DNA of 64,000 bases, from the NCBI GenBank assembly GCA_963755705.1, contig CAVWKW010000002.1, positions 124,001 to 188,000 of the forward strand, given 5' to 3'. Below are positions 28,516 through 35,511 of the stretch, piece by piece. Position 1 is the first letter of the stretch; each line of letters opens with the position of its first letter. The notes beneath the pieces were generated by a model. That model had not been told where the DNA came from, searched no databases, and worked only from the letters and a program-made list of their open reading frames with translations. This DNA is from JBARDN01 sp963755705. GTDB taxonomy: Bacteria; Desulfobacterota; Binatia; Binatales; Binataceae. A program made the position numbers and the translations under genes.

Positions 28516-30147
28516 TCACGCGCCGAGCATCCGGCTCGGCTCGGCGCGAGCTGGCAGGATTCGTTCCTTACATCCAAATAATCGTTCGGCCACGATACCG
28601 CGCTGGCGAGCCGTCTTTAGAACCCGGTCCGATTCCACGATCGGATTGGAGAGGTCGTCGTAATGAATACTGCTGATGAACTGGAGCCACGGCTCCTGCC
28701 CCATCGCATAAACGTAAAGTTCCCGGCATTTGAACTGCTCGACCAGGCCTAGCGCGCTGGAATAGTCCGATGCGTTGGCACGCCGGGACTGATCCATCTC
28801 CCGCTCCAGCCGCCGGCTGAGCAATGGTCCGTAGATCCAGCTAAGCGGTGCACCATCACATTCCATCCCAATGAAAATGGTTTCAACATCGCCAATTTGC
28901 TCGTGCACGTTCCGATACAGGGCCGGATTAAGGTTGCGGGAGTCCGCCAGCAACAGCATCGAATGGCAGCCCGCCCGAACCAACCACGCGGTTTTGCTGC
29001 GGATAGCGAGATCGCAATGCTCACCGGTGAATGGGATTGCCTGGATGGTGCCGGAAGTTAAGTCGATTGTTTCCATCTCGTCAATTTCGCGCACATGCTT
29101 GAATCCGCAGGCTTCAAGAATCAGCTTCAGCGAAGGATCCTGAAGATCGCCGCCCGAATTTCGAGGTACCAAAATGGTCCCGATGCGGTCGCGCAACTGG
29201 AGCAAAGTCTCCAGCAGGACATGGTCTTGATGAGCGTGCGTGAGGAGAACGAAGTCGATCGTCTCCGGAAGGTCAGCGTAGGTGAATCGTTCGGACGCGC
29301 CGTCGTAGGCATAGCTGACCGCGGGATCGGTAAGAATCGAGAAGTCAGAGCTTTCGATAAGAACACATGCATGGCCGAAATACTTCCAGCGCAATCCGGC
29401 GCCTGTATAGCATGAGGTTTTGAGTGGCGTTTGGTCTGTCAGGAATGACCTGAGGATAGCATCCTTGTGCTCCGAAACACCCAGCAGCACTCGAATTTCG
29501 CTGAAAGAGGCGGGGTGCGATTTGAGTCGATAAAAAGCGTCCACCGAAGCAGCAGCAAAAGGGATCCGCCAGCCGACGGAATCTGCACTATCGAGCCGTG
29601 GAGTACTGAAAATAAACGGCCGGCTGTCGTCATTTATCGCCGAAAGCCGGAAACTCTGTGCCGCGGGATCGTGGTATTTGCTGGCATAAAGCAGACGCTC
29701 AAAAAACCTGAACGAGGCCTGATTTCGCAGATCGTAGGCTAGCTCGACATAACCTTGCAGCGCGGCCGGGACCAATCGATATAGCGGCTCCAGCGAGTAC
29801 CCCTTCGCTTGTTCATTCAACAACGAATCGAGCTCATCAATAGCAGCGGACATCTCGATCAGGTTACGCCGCGCGGCAACCGTATGGTCCCGCAATGCGG
29901 ATATTGCGGCGACCTGGTCGTGTTCGAAATTCATGAACGGCCCACCCGCCAAACCTGGAGCGCGCGACGCCGCCGCATGAGCCTCAGGATTCTCGAGGTA
30001 GGATTCCATTATCCGCAGGTGTCGATGAGTCAAATTACGTGCGGCAGTCGCGGGCGCGATCAGATGCGGCCACGCGTACCACTGGTCGATCAGCGGCTCG
30101 ACCGCGATATTTGGCCGCAAAAAGAGCTTATCGATCCTGTGAGACAC
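28516..30147 (-). CDS. CmlA-type diiron beta-hydroxylase (metallo-beta-lactamase fold)
   Basis: This 543-residue protein has an alpha-helical N-terminal half and a C-terminal metallo-beta-lactamase fold. It carries LLTHAHQDH at about residue 302, GEHCDL at about 376, LLADSRN at about 400 and GMECDGAPLSWIYGPLL at about 427. These positions match the diiron ligands of CmlA (chloramphenicol pathway; His305 region, Glu377, Asp403 and Glu430 as I recall them) closely enough to assign the family. CmlA hydroxylates the beta-carbon of an amino acid tethered to the PCP of an A-PCP protein. The neighbour here (26470-28434) is exactly such an A-PCP protein. The start is GTG at 30147, 39 bases after the regulator stop. 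A beta-hydroxy amino-acid starter unit is inferred. Confidence 0.85.
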   Translation of the reverse strand: MSHRIDKLFLRPNIAVEPLIDQWYAWPHLIAPATAARNLTHRHLRIMESYLENPEAHAAASRAPGLAGGPFMNFEHDQVAAISALRDHTVAARRNLIEMSAAIDELDSLLNEQAKGYSLEPLYRLVPAALQGYVELAYDLRNQASFRFFERLLYASKYHDPAAQSFRLSAINDDSRPFIFSTPRLDSADSVGWRIPFAAASVDAFYRLKSHPASFSEIRVLLGVSEHKDAILRSFLTDQTPLKTSCYTGAGLRWKYFGHACVLIESSDFSILTDPAVSYAYDGASERFTYADLPETIDFVLLTHAHQDHVLLETLLQLRDRIGTILVPRNSGGDLQDPSLKLILEACGFKHVREIDEMETIDLTSGTIQAIPFTGEHCDLAIRSKTAWLVRAGCHSMLLLADSRNLNPALYRNVHEQIGDVETIFIGMECDGAPLSWIYGPLLSRRLEREMDQSRRANASDYSSALGLVEQFKCRELYVYAMGQEPWLQFISSIHYDDLSNPIVESDRVLKTARQRGIVAERLFGCKERILPARAEPSRMLGA

Positions 30148-30186
30148 CGGCGTTTACACATGCTCCGTGAAACGAGGCCGGGTCGC

Positions 30187-31032
30187 CTAACCGACGGCTC
30201 GGGATCGTGGAACAAGTCGCGGAGGATTCATTCGTGCCGCCGTGTGCTGCTGCCGCTCGGGCTTTGCGGCGGGCTTGAACGCTGCGGCCTCAACCTTGTC
30301 CCTTATCTGAGAAAGGTTCTGAGCGTCGTCAAAGTTCCATTTGTTGAGCAGGAGATATTGCTTTCCGCGCCGGCTCAGCAGCCCGCCCTCCGCCATTTCC
30401 GCAATCAAGCGGCTGACCATGGGTCTGGAGCAACCGATCATTTCAGCCAGGTCTTCGTGTGCTAGGTCCGGAATCAAAATCGTTCCGCGGGAATCTTTCA
30501 CTCCAAAGCGCAGCGATAAATCGTTCAGGACCACTTCCAGGCGCTGCCAGAAAGGCAGATTGAGCAGAGTTGCAAACCATCGAAGATTCTGTGACCAGAA
30601 CGTATTCAGCGACTGCAAGATTTCCACCAGCATTTCGGGGCCCAAACCGCGCAGCAGGCGCGCCACCTGATCACGGTTGATGAGCGCCACCGTACATTTG
30701 CTTGCGCTTTGCGCCTCGAACAGCTGCGCACGCCGATTTTTGGAATCGAGGTACTCGGCGTATCCGATAAGTTCGCCCGGCCCAGCCAGCCGCACCAAGG
30801 TGCGATTGCCGTCTGCGACCGAGCAATAGACCTTGACGAAGCCGCTCAGCACGCATCCGAAAAGATCGTTGGTTGAGCCCTCGCCCAGGACCAATGCGTT
30901 TTTGTCGAAGGTTACCGCCAGGTTGTGCTCGGCGATTTCGTCAATGAACTCGGGCGGGATACCCCATTGGGTAAGGTTGCCACGAAGGTGAGAAAATGCG
31001 TCCGTGTAGTTCTGATGCGAATTCAACTTCAT
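30187..31032 (-). CDS. Crp/Fnr-family transcription regulator (copy 1)
   Basis: This 281-residue protein has an N-terminal cyclic-nucleotide-binding fold (about 30-150) and a C-terminal winged helix (about 170-235) with DLAHEDLAEMIGCSRPMVSRLI, the usual HTH_Crp recognition helix. The effector pocket lacks the GE(x)RSA-type motif that contacts cAMP, and there is no Fnr-type N-terminal Cys cluster, so the signal is unknown. It is about four-fifths identical to the protein at 31487-32338 over the first 236 residues; the tails differ. It lies 39 bases upstream of the CmlA-like gene in the same direction and is a strong candidate regulator of the cluster. Its leader carries a five-codon ORF (31057-31074) shared in position with the paralogue. 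Confidence 0.9.
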   Translation of the reverse strand: MKLNSHQNYTDAFSHLRGNLTQWGIPPEFIDEIAEHNLAVTFDKNALVLGEGSTNDLFGCVLSGFVKVYCSVADGNRTLVRLAGPGELIGYAEYLDSKNRRAQLFEAQSASKCTVALINRDQVARLLRGLGPEMLVEILQSLNTFWSQNLRWFATLLNLPFWQRLEVVLNDLSLRFGVKDSRGTILIPDLAHEDLAEMIGCSRPMVSRLIAEMAEGGLLSRRGKQYLLLNKWNFDDAQNLSQIRDKVEAAAFKPAAKPERQQHTAARMNPPRLVPRSRAVG

Positions 31033-31056
31033 TTTTTCGCCTCTTCACCAGCGCGA

Positions 31057-31074
31057 TTATTTAGGTTTCAGCAT
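31057..31074 (-). CDS. Five-codon leader ORF upstream of Crp/Fnr copy 1
   Basis: ATG CTG AAA CCT AAA TAA is preceded by GGAGG at an eight-base spacing and ends 24 bases before the regulator start codon. The paralogue has an equivalent at 32361-32378. Whether it is translated is unknown; its retained ATG and AAA TAA despite changed middle codons suggests it may matter. Confidence 0.4.
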   Translation of the reverse strand: MLKPK

Positions 31075-31285
31075 TACATCCACCTCCTCTTCCACACCTC
31101 ACAGTCCGCGCACTCCAAAAGCCGGAAACGCTTCCACTGGTTCGTCCGACAACGTCGTTCCAGTTGCGCCTGACAGCCGTCGATGCCCCTAAAAGGTCAA
31201 CGTGCCATCTCTAGCTATCCAACTCTCGCGACCGATCCACTGATGCCGCTAAAGTTGAAAAGTAACGGACTCGCGCTCTAAAAGC

Positions 31286-31309
31286 AATCTAAAATAACCT
31301 TATTGATGA
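31286..31309 (-). promoter_or_regulatory. Conserved upstream element, copy 1
   Basis: On the minus strand this reads ATCAATAAGGTTATTTTAG and continues a few bases. A similar element lies upstream of copy 2 (32603-32626) with about 16 of 24 positions shared. They lie about 254 and 265 bases from their genes. It could be an autoregulatory site or simply retained sequence from the duplication. Confidence 0.35.
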
Positions 31310-31486
31310 GCGTATCGCAATAAAAGGCACGTAAGCAAGGTCGGCTATCCTAACGTGCATCACGCAAAATTTTGTCAATCGTGACGCTTCCGGTGCCAGC
31401 TTGAGAGGAGTCTCGTCACATTGCGAAACGGAATATGCGACTCGGCAGACCTGAGGGAGAGAACCGTCACAAGGGTAGAAGAGTCG
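31310..31486. other. Non-coding spacer between the two regulator genes
   Basis: This is the remaining part of the 454-base gap between the two regulators. I see no gene, tRNA or clear terminator. It is less GC-rich than its surroundings. Confidence 0.4.
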
Positions 31487-32338
31487 CTAACGGCCAGCGG
31501 ACGCTCCCACGACCCGCGTGCGAGGCTCCAGCTTCGACGGATCCAGCTGGGTGCGCTGAAATTTTGATGTTGCCGCAGGCTGGAGAACGGAGGCCGGAAG
31601 CTTACCTCTGACCTGTAACAGGTTTTGGCCCTCCGAGAAGTTCCATTTGTTGAGCAGAAGATATTGCTTTCCGCTACGCGTCAGCAGGCCGCCTTCAGCC
31701 ATTTCCGCAATCAGCCGGCTGACCATCGGTCTGGAGCATCCGATCATTTCAGCCAGATCTTCGTGGGCGAGATCCGGAATCAGAATGGTTCCTCGCGAAT
31801 CCTTGACCCCGAAGCGTTGCGCCAAGTCGTTCAGGACCAACTCGAGGCGCTGCCAGAAAGGCAGGTTGAGCAGGGTGGCGAACCATCGCAGGTTTTGAGA
31901 CCAGAAGGTATTGAGCGCTTGCAGAATCTCGACCAGCGCGTCAGGTCCCAAGCCGCGAAGCAAGTGTGCTACCTGGTCACGGTTTATCAGCGCTACCGAA
32001 CATTTGCTCGCGCTTTGCGCTTCAAAGATTTGCGCGTGTCGAGACCTGGTGTCGATATAATCGGCATAACCGATCAATTCGCCCGGACCGGCCAGCCGCA
32101 CCAGGGTGCGGGTCCCATCACCGACCGTGCAATAGATCTTTACGAAGCCGCTGAGCACGCATCCGAAGAGATCGTTGGTCGAGCCCTCGCTCAAGACCAG
32201 GACACCTTTTTCGAAATTAACGGCTAGATTGCGTTCGACGATTTCGTCGGTTAGTTGGGCCGCGATGCCCCAGTTGGCAAGATTGCTGCGGAGTTGAGAA
32301 AAAGCGTCGGCGTGGTTCCGATTTGAGTTCAGCTTCAT
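31487..32338 (-). CDS. Crp/Fnr-family transcription regulator (copy 2, paralogue)
   Basis: This 283-residue protein is a tandem paralogue of the gene at 30187-31032. Both have the same N-terminal effector-like domain (SEGSTNDLFGCVLSGFVKIY), the same central segment TFWSQNLRWFATLLNLPFW and an identical recognition-helix region. Differences cluster in the N-terminal 60 residues and after residue 236. Identical DNA-reading residues imply that both bind the same sites. The variable effector half suggests different inputs or recent drift. The start ATG at 32338 has AAGGAG about nine bases upstream. The upstream region carries a five-codon ORF and an element shared with copy 1, so the duplication included the leader. 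Confidence 0.9.
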   Translation of the reverse strand: MKLNSNRNHADAFSQLRSNLANWGIAAQLTDEIVERNLAVNFEKGVLVLSEGSTNDLFGCVLSGFVKIYCTVGDGTRTLVRLAGPGELIGYADYIDTRSRHAQIFEAQSASKCSVALINRDQVAHLLRGLGPDALVEILQALNTFWSQNLRWFATLLNLPFWQRLELVLNDLAQRFGVKDSRGTILIPDLAHEDLAEMIGCSRPMVSRLIAEMAEGGLLTRSGKQYLLLNKWNFSEGQNLLQVRGKLPASVLQPAATSKFQRTQLDPSKLEPRTRVVGASAGR

Positions 32339-32360
32339 TTTCGCCTCTCCTTAGGCGCGA

Positions 32361-32378
32361 TTATTTTCCGCTCGGCAT
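32361..32378 (-). CDS. Five-codon leader ORF upstream of Crp/Fnr copy 2
   Basis: ATG CCG AGC GGA AAA TAA follows a purine-rich stretch with two GGAGG motifs. It is placed as in copy 1, and both are followed by TCGCGC. The internal codons differ from copy 1. Translation is unproven. Confidence 0.38.
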   Translation of the reverse strand: MPSGK

Positions 32379-32602
32379 TACCTCCCCTCCTCCCGCAAAG
32401 CCCCAGATGCCTTCGCACACGCGAATCTAATCTTTACGACCCAACGATCCTGCCGTCGTGCATCTACTAGTCCGGGAATCCTCCGCTGCATTCACGCGGT
32501 TGTCACGATGGTCACTAACAACCACAGGTTATCCACAAGTCGCAAAAAACTCGGTTCTCACCTAGCCTGATGGCTCAAATAAACTAGATTTAGTAGCCTA
32601 TG

Positions 32603-32626
32603 CGACAAAAAGTAACCATATTGATT
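32603..32626 (-). promoter_or_regulatory. Conserved upstream element, copy 2
   Basis: The minus strand reads ATCAATATGGTTACTTTTTG and onward, matching the element at 31286-31309. It lies in an AT-rich pocket (about 32,570-32,650), which suits a promoter or operator region for the regulator gene. Confidence 0.35.
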
Positions 32627-32951
32627 ATTGTACGTTCAATGGTACCCGATTGCCCGCGAGCGTCAATGGAAAATTTGCGTCCGTTATGACCCGGATGCTC
32701 CAGAATTTGGTGAAACCTGACGTCATTGCGCTTTTCCGCGTTCACGACGCGGGCGACCGGTGGAGCGCCTAACCTGAAGAGTTAACCTGCAAAACTGACC
32801 TGAAGGAGATGGATGGCTCAACCGAAGGAGAGCCTCGGATTGGCGGTGATCCGGCAGCGTCGCGGCTGGTGCGCCTCCTCTCGAATTTGCCGAATCGTCT
32901 GGGAGCGTTTCGCGAACCCGCGCCCAAGCATGTTGAGGCAATTCGGGGTCG
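32627..32951. other. Gap without a recognisable gene
   Basis: A short plus-strand reading frame (ATG at 32809 or 32813, after AAGGAG) runs into the repeated 74-bp segment. Its product matches nothing I know in either frame, so I do not call it a gene. No other feature is seen. Confidence 0.35.
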
Positions 32952-33025
32952 AATCAGCTCAATTCTGGACGCGCGTGAGGTCTACCACTTCGGTGCGCGA
33001 TTCTAGTGTCGCGGTGTTGCCGTCG
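32952..33025. repeat. 74-bp copy of the 3' end of the lipoprotein gene at 35519
   Basis: This segment is identical, except for one base, to 35512-35585, which covers the last 67 bases of the lipoprotein gene and seven bases beyond. Here it is not part of a gene and ends 25 bases before the tRNA-Pro. It is a relic of a duplication or recombination event at the tRNA locus. Confidence 0.9.
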
Positions 33026-33050
33026 AGTTCGACGCTCACGAATTGACGGT

Positions 33051-33127
33051 CGAGGTGTGGCGCAGACTGGTAGCGCACTCGCTTGGGGTGCGAGTGGTCG
33101 CCGGTTCAAATCCGGCCACCCCGACCA
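33051..33127 (+). tRNA. tRNA-Pro (anticodon GGG)
   Basis: This 77-base cloverleaf includes CCA. The D stem is GCGC/GCGC. The anticodon arm CTCGC-TTGGGGT-GCGAG has anticodon GGG. The T arm is GCCGG-TTCAAAT-CCGGC. The acceptor stem pairs CGAGGTG with CACCCCG and so contains one A3:C70 mismatch. The stray 3' fragment at 35470-35500 has CACCTCG, which would pair perfectly with this 5' strand. The gene therefore appears to have been re-tailed by an insertion; whether it still works is unknown. Confidence 0.93.
33097..33127 (+). repeat. Direct repeat (att-like), left copy in tRNA 3' end
   Basis: These 31 bases from the T arm to CCA recur at 35470-35500 with a single difference (C versus T in the acceptor strand). 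This is the usual form of an attachment site where an integrating element entered a tRNA gene. Confidence 0.82.
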
Positions 33128-33444
33128 ATTTTTCTCGACCGCGCACCGCTGCGCTTAAGCATCGCGGCAAGTTTGAAAACGATGTCTCCCGCGCGAAATT
33201 ACGGAACTGAGCCCGCAATCAGTTGCAGTTGCGCTGTTACAGATCTTGCGGCCTAAGGCCGGTTTGCTCGGCTACGCGTGTCAGCATTGCGGGACCGATT
33301 CGGCATCATCGTGAAAAGCGAAAGTGTAGTCAGGGCATCCGGGCCGGGATAAGCGACGATGGGAACCAGACTGGCGCTTAATTCGCCATCCAATCCGTAG
33401 GAGCGCGGCCAGCACGCGTCCGGCCTTAGCGGCCCGCCACTGGC
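33128..33444. other. Intergenic region inside the island, next to the tRNA
   Basis: About 317 bases lie between the tRNA and the first HicB-like stop codon. Only short, unconvincing reading frames are present and no integrase remnant could be recognised. Confidence 0.4.
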
Positions 33445-33669
33445 TCACGCCGCAAGGTCGAAAAGCACGCTGGAGGGATCGCGCGGGCGCTCGCCATGTT
33501 CGATTTCATCGGCGATGACGCGCAAGACAAGCACCTTGACGTTGGCGATCGCGGCTTCACGCGATGGGCCGTAGGCCATGACTCCTGGCAACGCGCGAAT
33601 CTCGGCGATCCAGCGGCCGTCCGCTTCCCGATCGATTTCTATTTCGAGCCGGATTTCATCCGCGTTCAT
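33445..33669 (-). CDS. HicB-like small protein
   Basis: This 74-residue protein matches the degraded-RNase-H-like fold of HicB antitoxins: an acidic beta strand, then GRWIAEIRALPGVMAYGPSR, then EAAIANVKVLVLRVIADEIE. No DNA-binding extension follows, and no HicA toxin is found next to it. Its ATG overlaps the stop of the next HicB-like gene by four bases (ATGA), so the two are translated together. Stand-alone HicB-fold proteins are common and may not act as antitoxins. Confidence 0.75.
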   Translation of the reverse strand: MNADEIRLEIEIDREADGRWIAEIRALPGVMAYGPSREAAIANVKVLVLRVIADEIEHGERPRDPSSVLFDLAA

Positions 33670-33875
33670 AGCGACTCACCGTCGGCAACCTGGATTTCAC
33701 TTGAAACCCCGAGAGCGCGACACGTTTCGAGCGAGGCAATAATCGCTTCGCGGATATTCGCGAGCGCCTCTTCGCGAGTGCGCCCTTGGCTGACGCAGCC
33801 GGGAAGCACCGGACATTCGGCAACCAGCCATCCGTCTTCGTCAGTCTCCAACGTAACTAGAAACTTCTCATTCAT
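33666..33875 (-). CDS. HicB-like small protein
   Basis: This is a 69-residue product from the ATG at 33875, which has GGAGCG seven bases upstream; a start at 33899 would add eight residues. The core FLVTLETDEDGWLVAECPVL followed by PGCVSQGRTREEALANIREAI is the typical HicB fold. It overlaps the following HicB-like gene. Two HicB-like genes in a row without HicA is unusual for a toxin-antitoxin locus. Confidence 0.75.
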   Translation of the reverse strand: MNEKFLVTLETDEDGWLVAECPVLPGCVSQGRTREEALANIREAIIASLETCRALGVSSEIQVADGESL

Positions 33876-33947
33876 GGGTATCGCTCCATCGTTTTCCATA
33901 GCACACCGCGTCCGCCGATGGTCACGACGGACAGGCTCGCGCGGATT

Positions 33948-34475
33948 TCAATCCGTGGTCGCCGCGCAACCCCCGAACGGTTCGACGGCTAAAGAAAAGT
34001 CGAACGTTCCGGCGGCGTTGACTCCGCACCCTTTGAGATCAAAAGCCCCAACGAGATTACCCGACTCTATTCTTCCGTCGAACCTCCCATGACAGGACTT
34101 ACTGTAAGCGTGTTTTTGATACTTTAGATGAAAGGATACCGGGCCTGCGGTACCCATAAGATTCACGTCTACGGTCGATCCATCGGGGAAGTTGAGTTCG
34201 GCATTCGTGCCCTGAGTGAACTTTTTCCCGCTCTGAAGAAGATAGAGATACCCAGTGCCGGAGCCGCCAGCATCAACGTCAATTTCCCCGTTCCAACATC
34301 CGTAGAAATTAAACGGCTGCCTAGCTTCCGGCTGGGCAATTGGGGGGCCCTGAGTCACCTGCGGCCAATCGCCGGTCTCCTGGGCACGCACGTATCGCAT
34401 CGACCCCCCGATTACCCCCGTGATCAAAACTGCGGTGACTGCGCCGGCCGCGAGCGTCTTCAAGAGCTTCGTCAT
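33948..34475 (-). CDS. Exported protein of unknown function
   Basis: This 175-residue protein begins with a signal-peptide-like segment (MTKLLKTLAAGAVTAVLITG). The mature part starts around QETGDWPQ and is rich in Gly, Asp and beta-strand-like stretches. It has four Cys (YGCWNG, KSCHGR, KGCGV, GGCAA) that could form two disulfides. I do not recognise a family. It lies inside the tRNA-Pro island, 82 bases downstream of the other exported protein. Confidence 0.6.
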   Translation of the reverse strand: MTKLLKTLAAGAVTAVLITGVIGGSMRYVRAQETGDWPQVTQGPPIAQPEARQPFNFYGCWNGEIDVDAGGSGTGYLYLLQSGKKFTQGTNAELNFPDGSTVDVNLMGTAGPVSFHLKYQKHAYSKSCHGRFDGRIESGNLVGAFDLKGCGVNAAGTFDFSLAVEPFGGCAATTD

Positions 34476-34556
34476 TTCGCGTTCCCCCTTAAGCGCCTAC
34501 CAAGCCCTCCCCGCGCCGCTCTGGAAGATGCGGGGGCTGCGAAGACGATGGCCAAT

Positions 34557-35309
34557 TCACTGGCACGCCCAATAGGCGGAGAGGGGAGCCACCGCATTAC
34601 GGTTGTATGGCGTCACCTGGAAGCCTGTCCCCATCGATTCGATCTGAAACGAGTCGGGCGCCGTCATTTGTTGATAGCAAAGTGCGCGCGCTTGCTCGCG
34701 TTGCGCTTGAGCTTGCGCTTGTAACGCGGCCACGGCTTGTTCTTGAACCTGCGCTTGGGCGACCGCTTGGACCTCCTGCTCCTGGCGCTTTTTGGTGGCG
34801 ATCCTATTTTGCAGGTCTATGCACGCGGCCTGATCGTCCTGGTTCGCGCATGCAATAATCAGTTCCGCAGCCTGTTGCACGCGGTCGCTGCAATTCTGGA
34901 ACGGCTCATCGCTCGCGGTTGGGTCCACCAGCGGTGTGCAATTCCTTTCGATGACCGTGTCGGCGAGGTATTTGATGCAGTCATCGCTGTGTGGCGCGCC
35001 ACTCTTCTTGCAAGCGCTCCGACGAATGGCGAGCTCCGCCTCGAGTTCCTGTTGGTCTCGTGCGGCCTGCGCCTGAAACTCCTGAGACTGTAAGTCGAAC
35101 CCCGCCGATGACGGCTGCTGCTGAGTTGAAAGCGCCAGCTGTGTCTGAAGCTCACCGCACTTGGAACAAGCAACCGGACCGATAAGCCCACAAGTTGATG
35201 GATTGCAGGCCAGTTGCGCCCGACTTGCGACTGAGCACGCGGGACAAACACCGATCACCGCTACGCACAACACGATCCGGGCGAAAAGCTGGCCAGCGCC
35301 GATTCTCAT
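34557..35309 (-). CDS. Exported Cys/Gln-rich protein with coiled coil, unknown function
   Basis: This 250-residue protein has an N-terminal hydrophobic export segment (about residues 8-24) followed by several Cys, one of which (PACS) might be lipidated, although the lipobox is weak. A paired-Cys cluster (CNPSTCG, CSKCG) follows. Residues about 70-95 and 160-215 are rich in Gln, Ala and Glu and likely form coiled coils (QAQAQREQARAL). The C-terminus ends with SAYWACQ. No family is recognised. It lies in the tRNA-Pro island. Confidence 0.6.
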   Translation of the reverse strand: MRIGAGQLFARIVLCVAVIGVCPACSVASRAQLACNPSTCGLIGPVACSKCGELQTQLALSTQQQPSSAGFDLQSQEFQAQAARDQQELEAELAIRRSACKKSGAPHSDDCIKYLADTVIERNCTPLVDPTASDEPFQNCSDRVQQAAELIIACANQDDQAACIDLQNRIATKKRQEQEVQAVAQAQVQEQAVAALQAQAQAQREQARALCYQQMTAPDSFQIESMGTGFQVTPYNRNAVAPLSAYWACQ

Positions 35310-35469
35310 CGCGCTCCCTCCTCGCGCTTTTTTTGACGGCGGAGCAAGCGGCGGCTCGAGAAGAGCTTCATATGCTACAATACGTATGAATTTCCGACAA
35401 TCGAGTCAACTGAGGACTGCTAGGCGCGCAGCACCGTACTAAAGCGGGCAAACCTGAATCGGGCCGGAC

Positions 35470-35500
35470 GTCGCCGGTTCAAATCCGGCCACCTCGACCA
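35470..35500 (+). repeat. Displaced tRNA-Pro 3' end (att-like, right copy)
   Basis: This copy of the T arm, acceptor 3' strand and CCA lacks the rest of a tRNA. Its acceptor strand CACCTCG is the exact complement of the 5' strand CGAGGTG at 33051, so it is probably the original end of that tRNA. Confidence 0.85.
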
Positions 35501-35511
35501 AATCCACTACA

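Larger units (their letters stand above)
33128..35500. mobile_element. Small tRNA-Pro-associated island (no integrase seen)
   Basis: This 2.37 kb stretch is bounded by the repeated tRNA 3' end. It holds two HicB-like genes and two exported-protein genes, all minus strand, and no recombinase, replication or phage gene. The repaired-pairing evidence at the tRNA makes insertion likely. The absence of an integrase suggests a decayed or satellite element, or one mobilised in trans. Confidence 0.65.

Noticed and set aside
32809..33046. Possible small plus-strand gene after AAGGAG
   Set aside because: There are two competing frames, neither with a recognisable product, and both run through the 74-bp repeat; support is too weak.
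33128..35469. Search for an integrase or phage gene in the tRNA island
   Set aside because: None of the reading frames resembles a tyrosine or serine recombinase; only the HicB-like and exported proteins are present.
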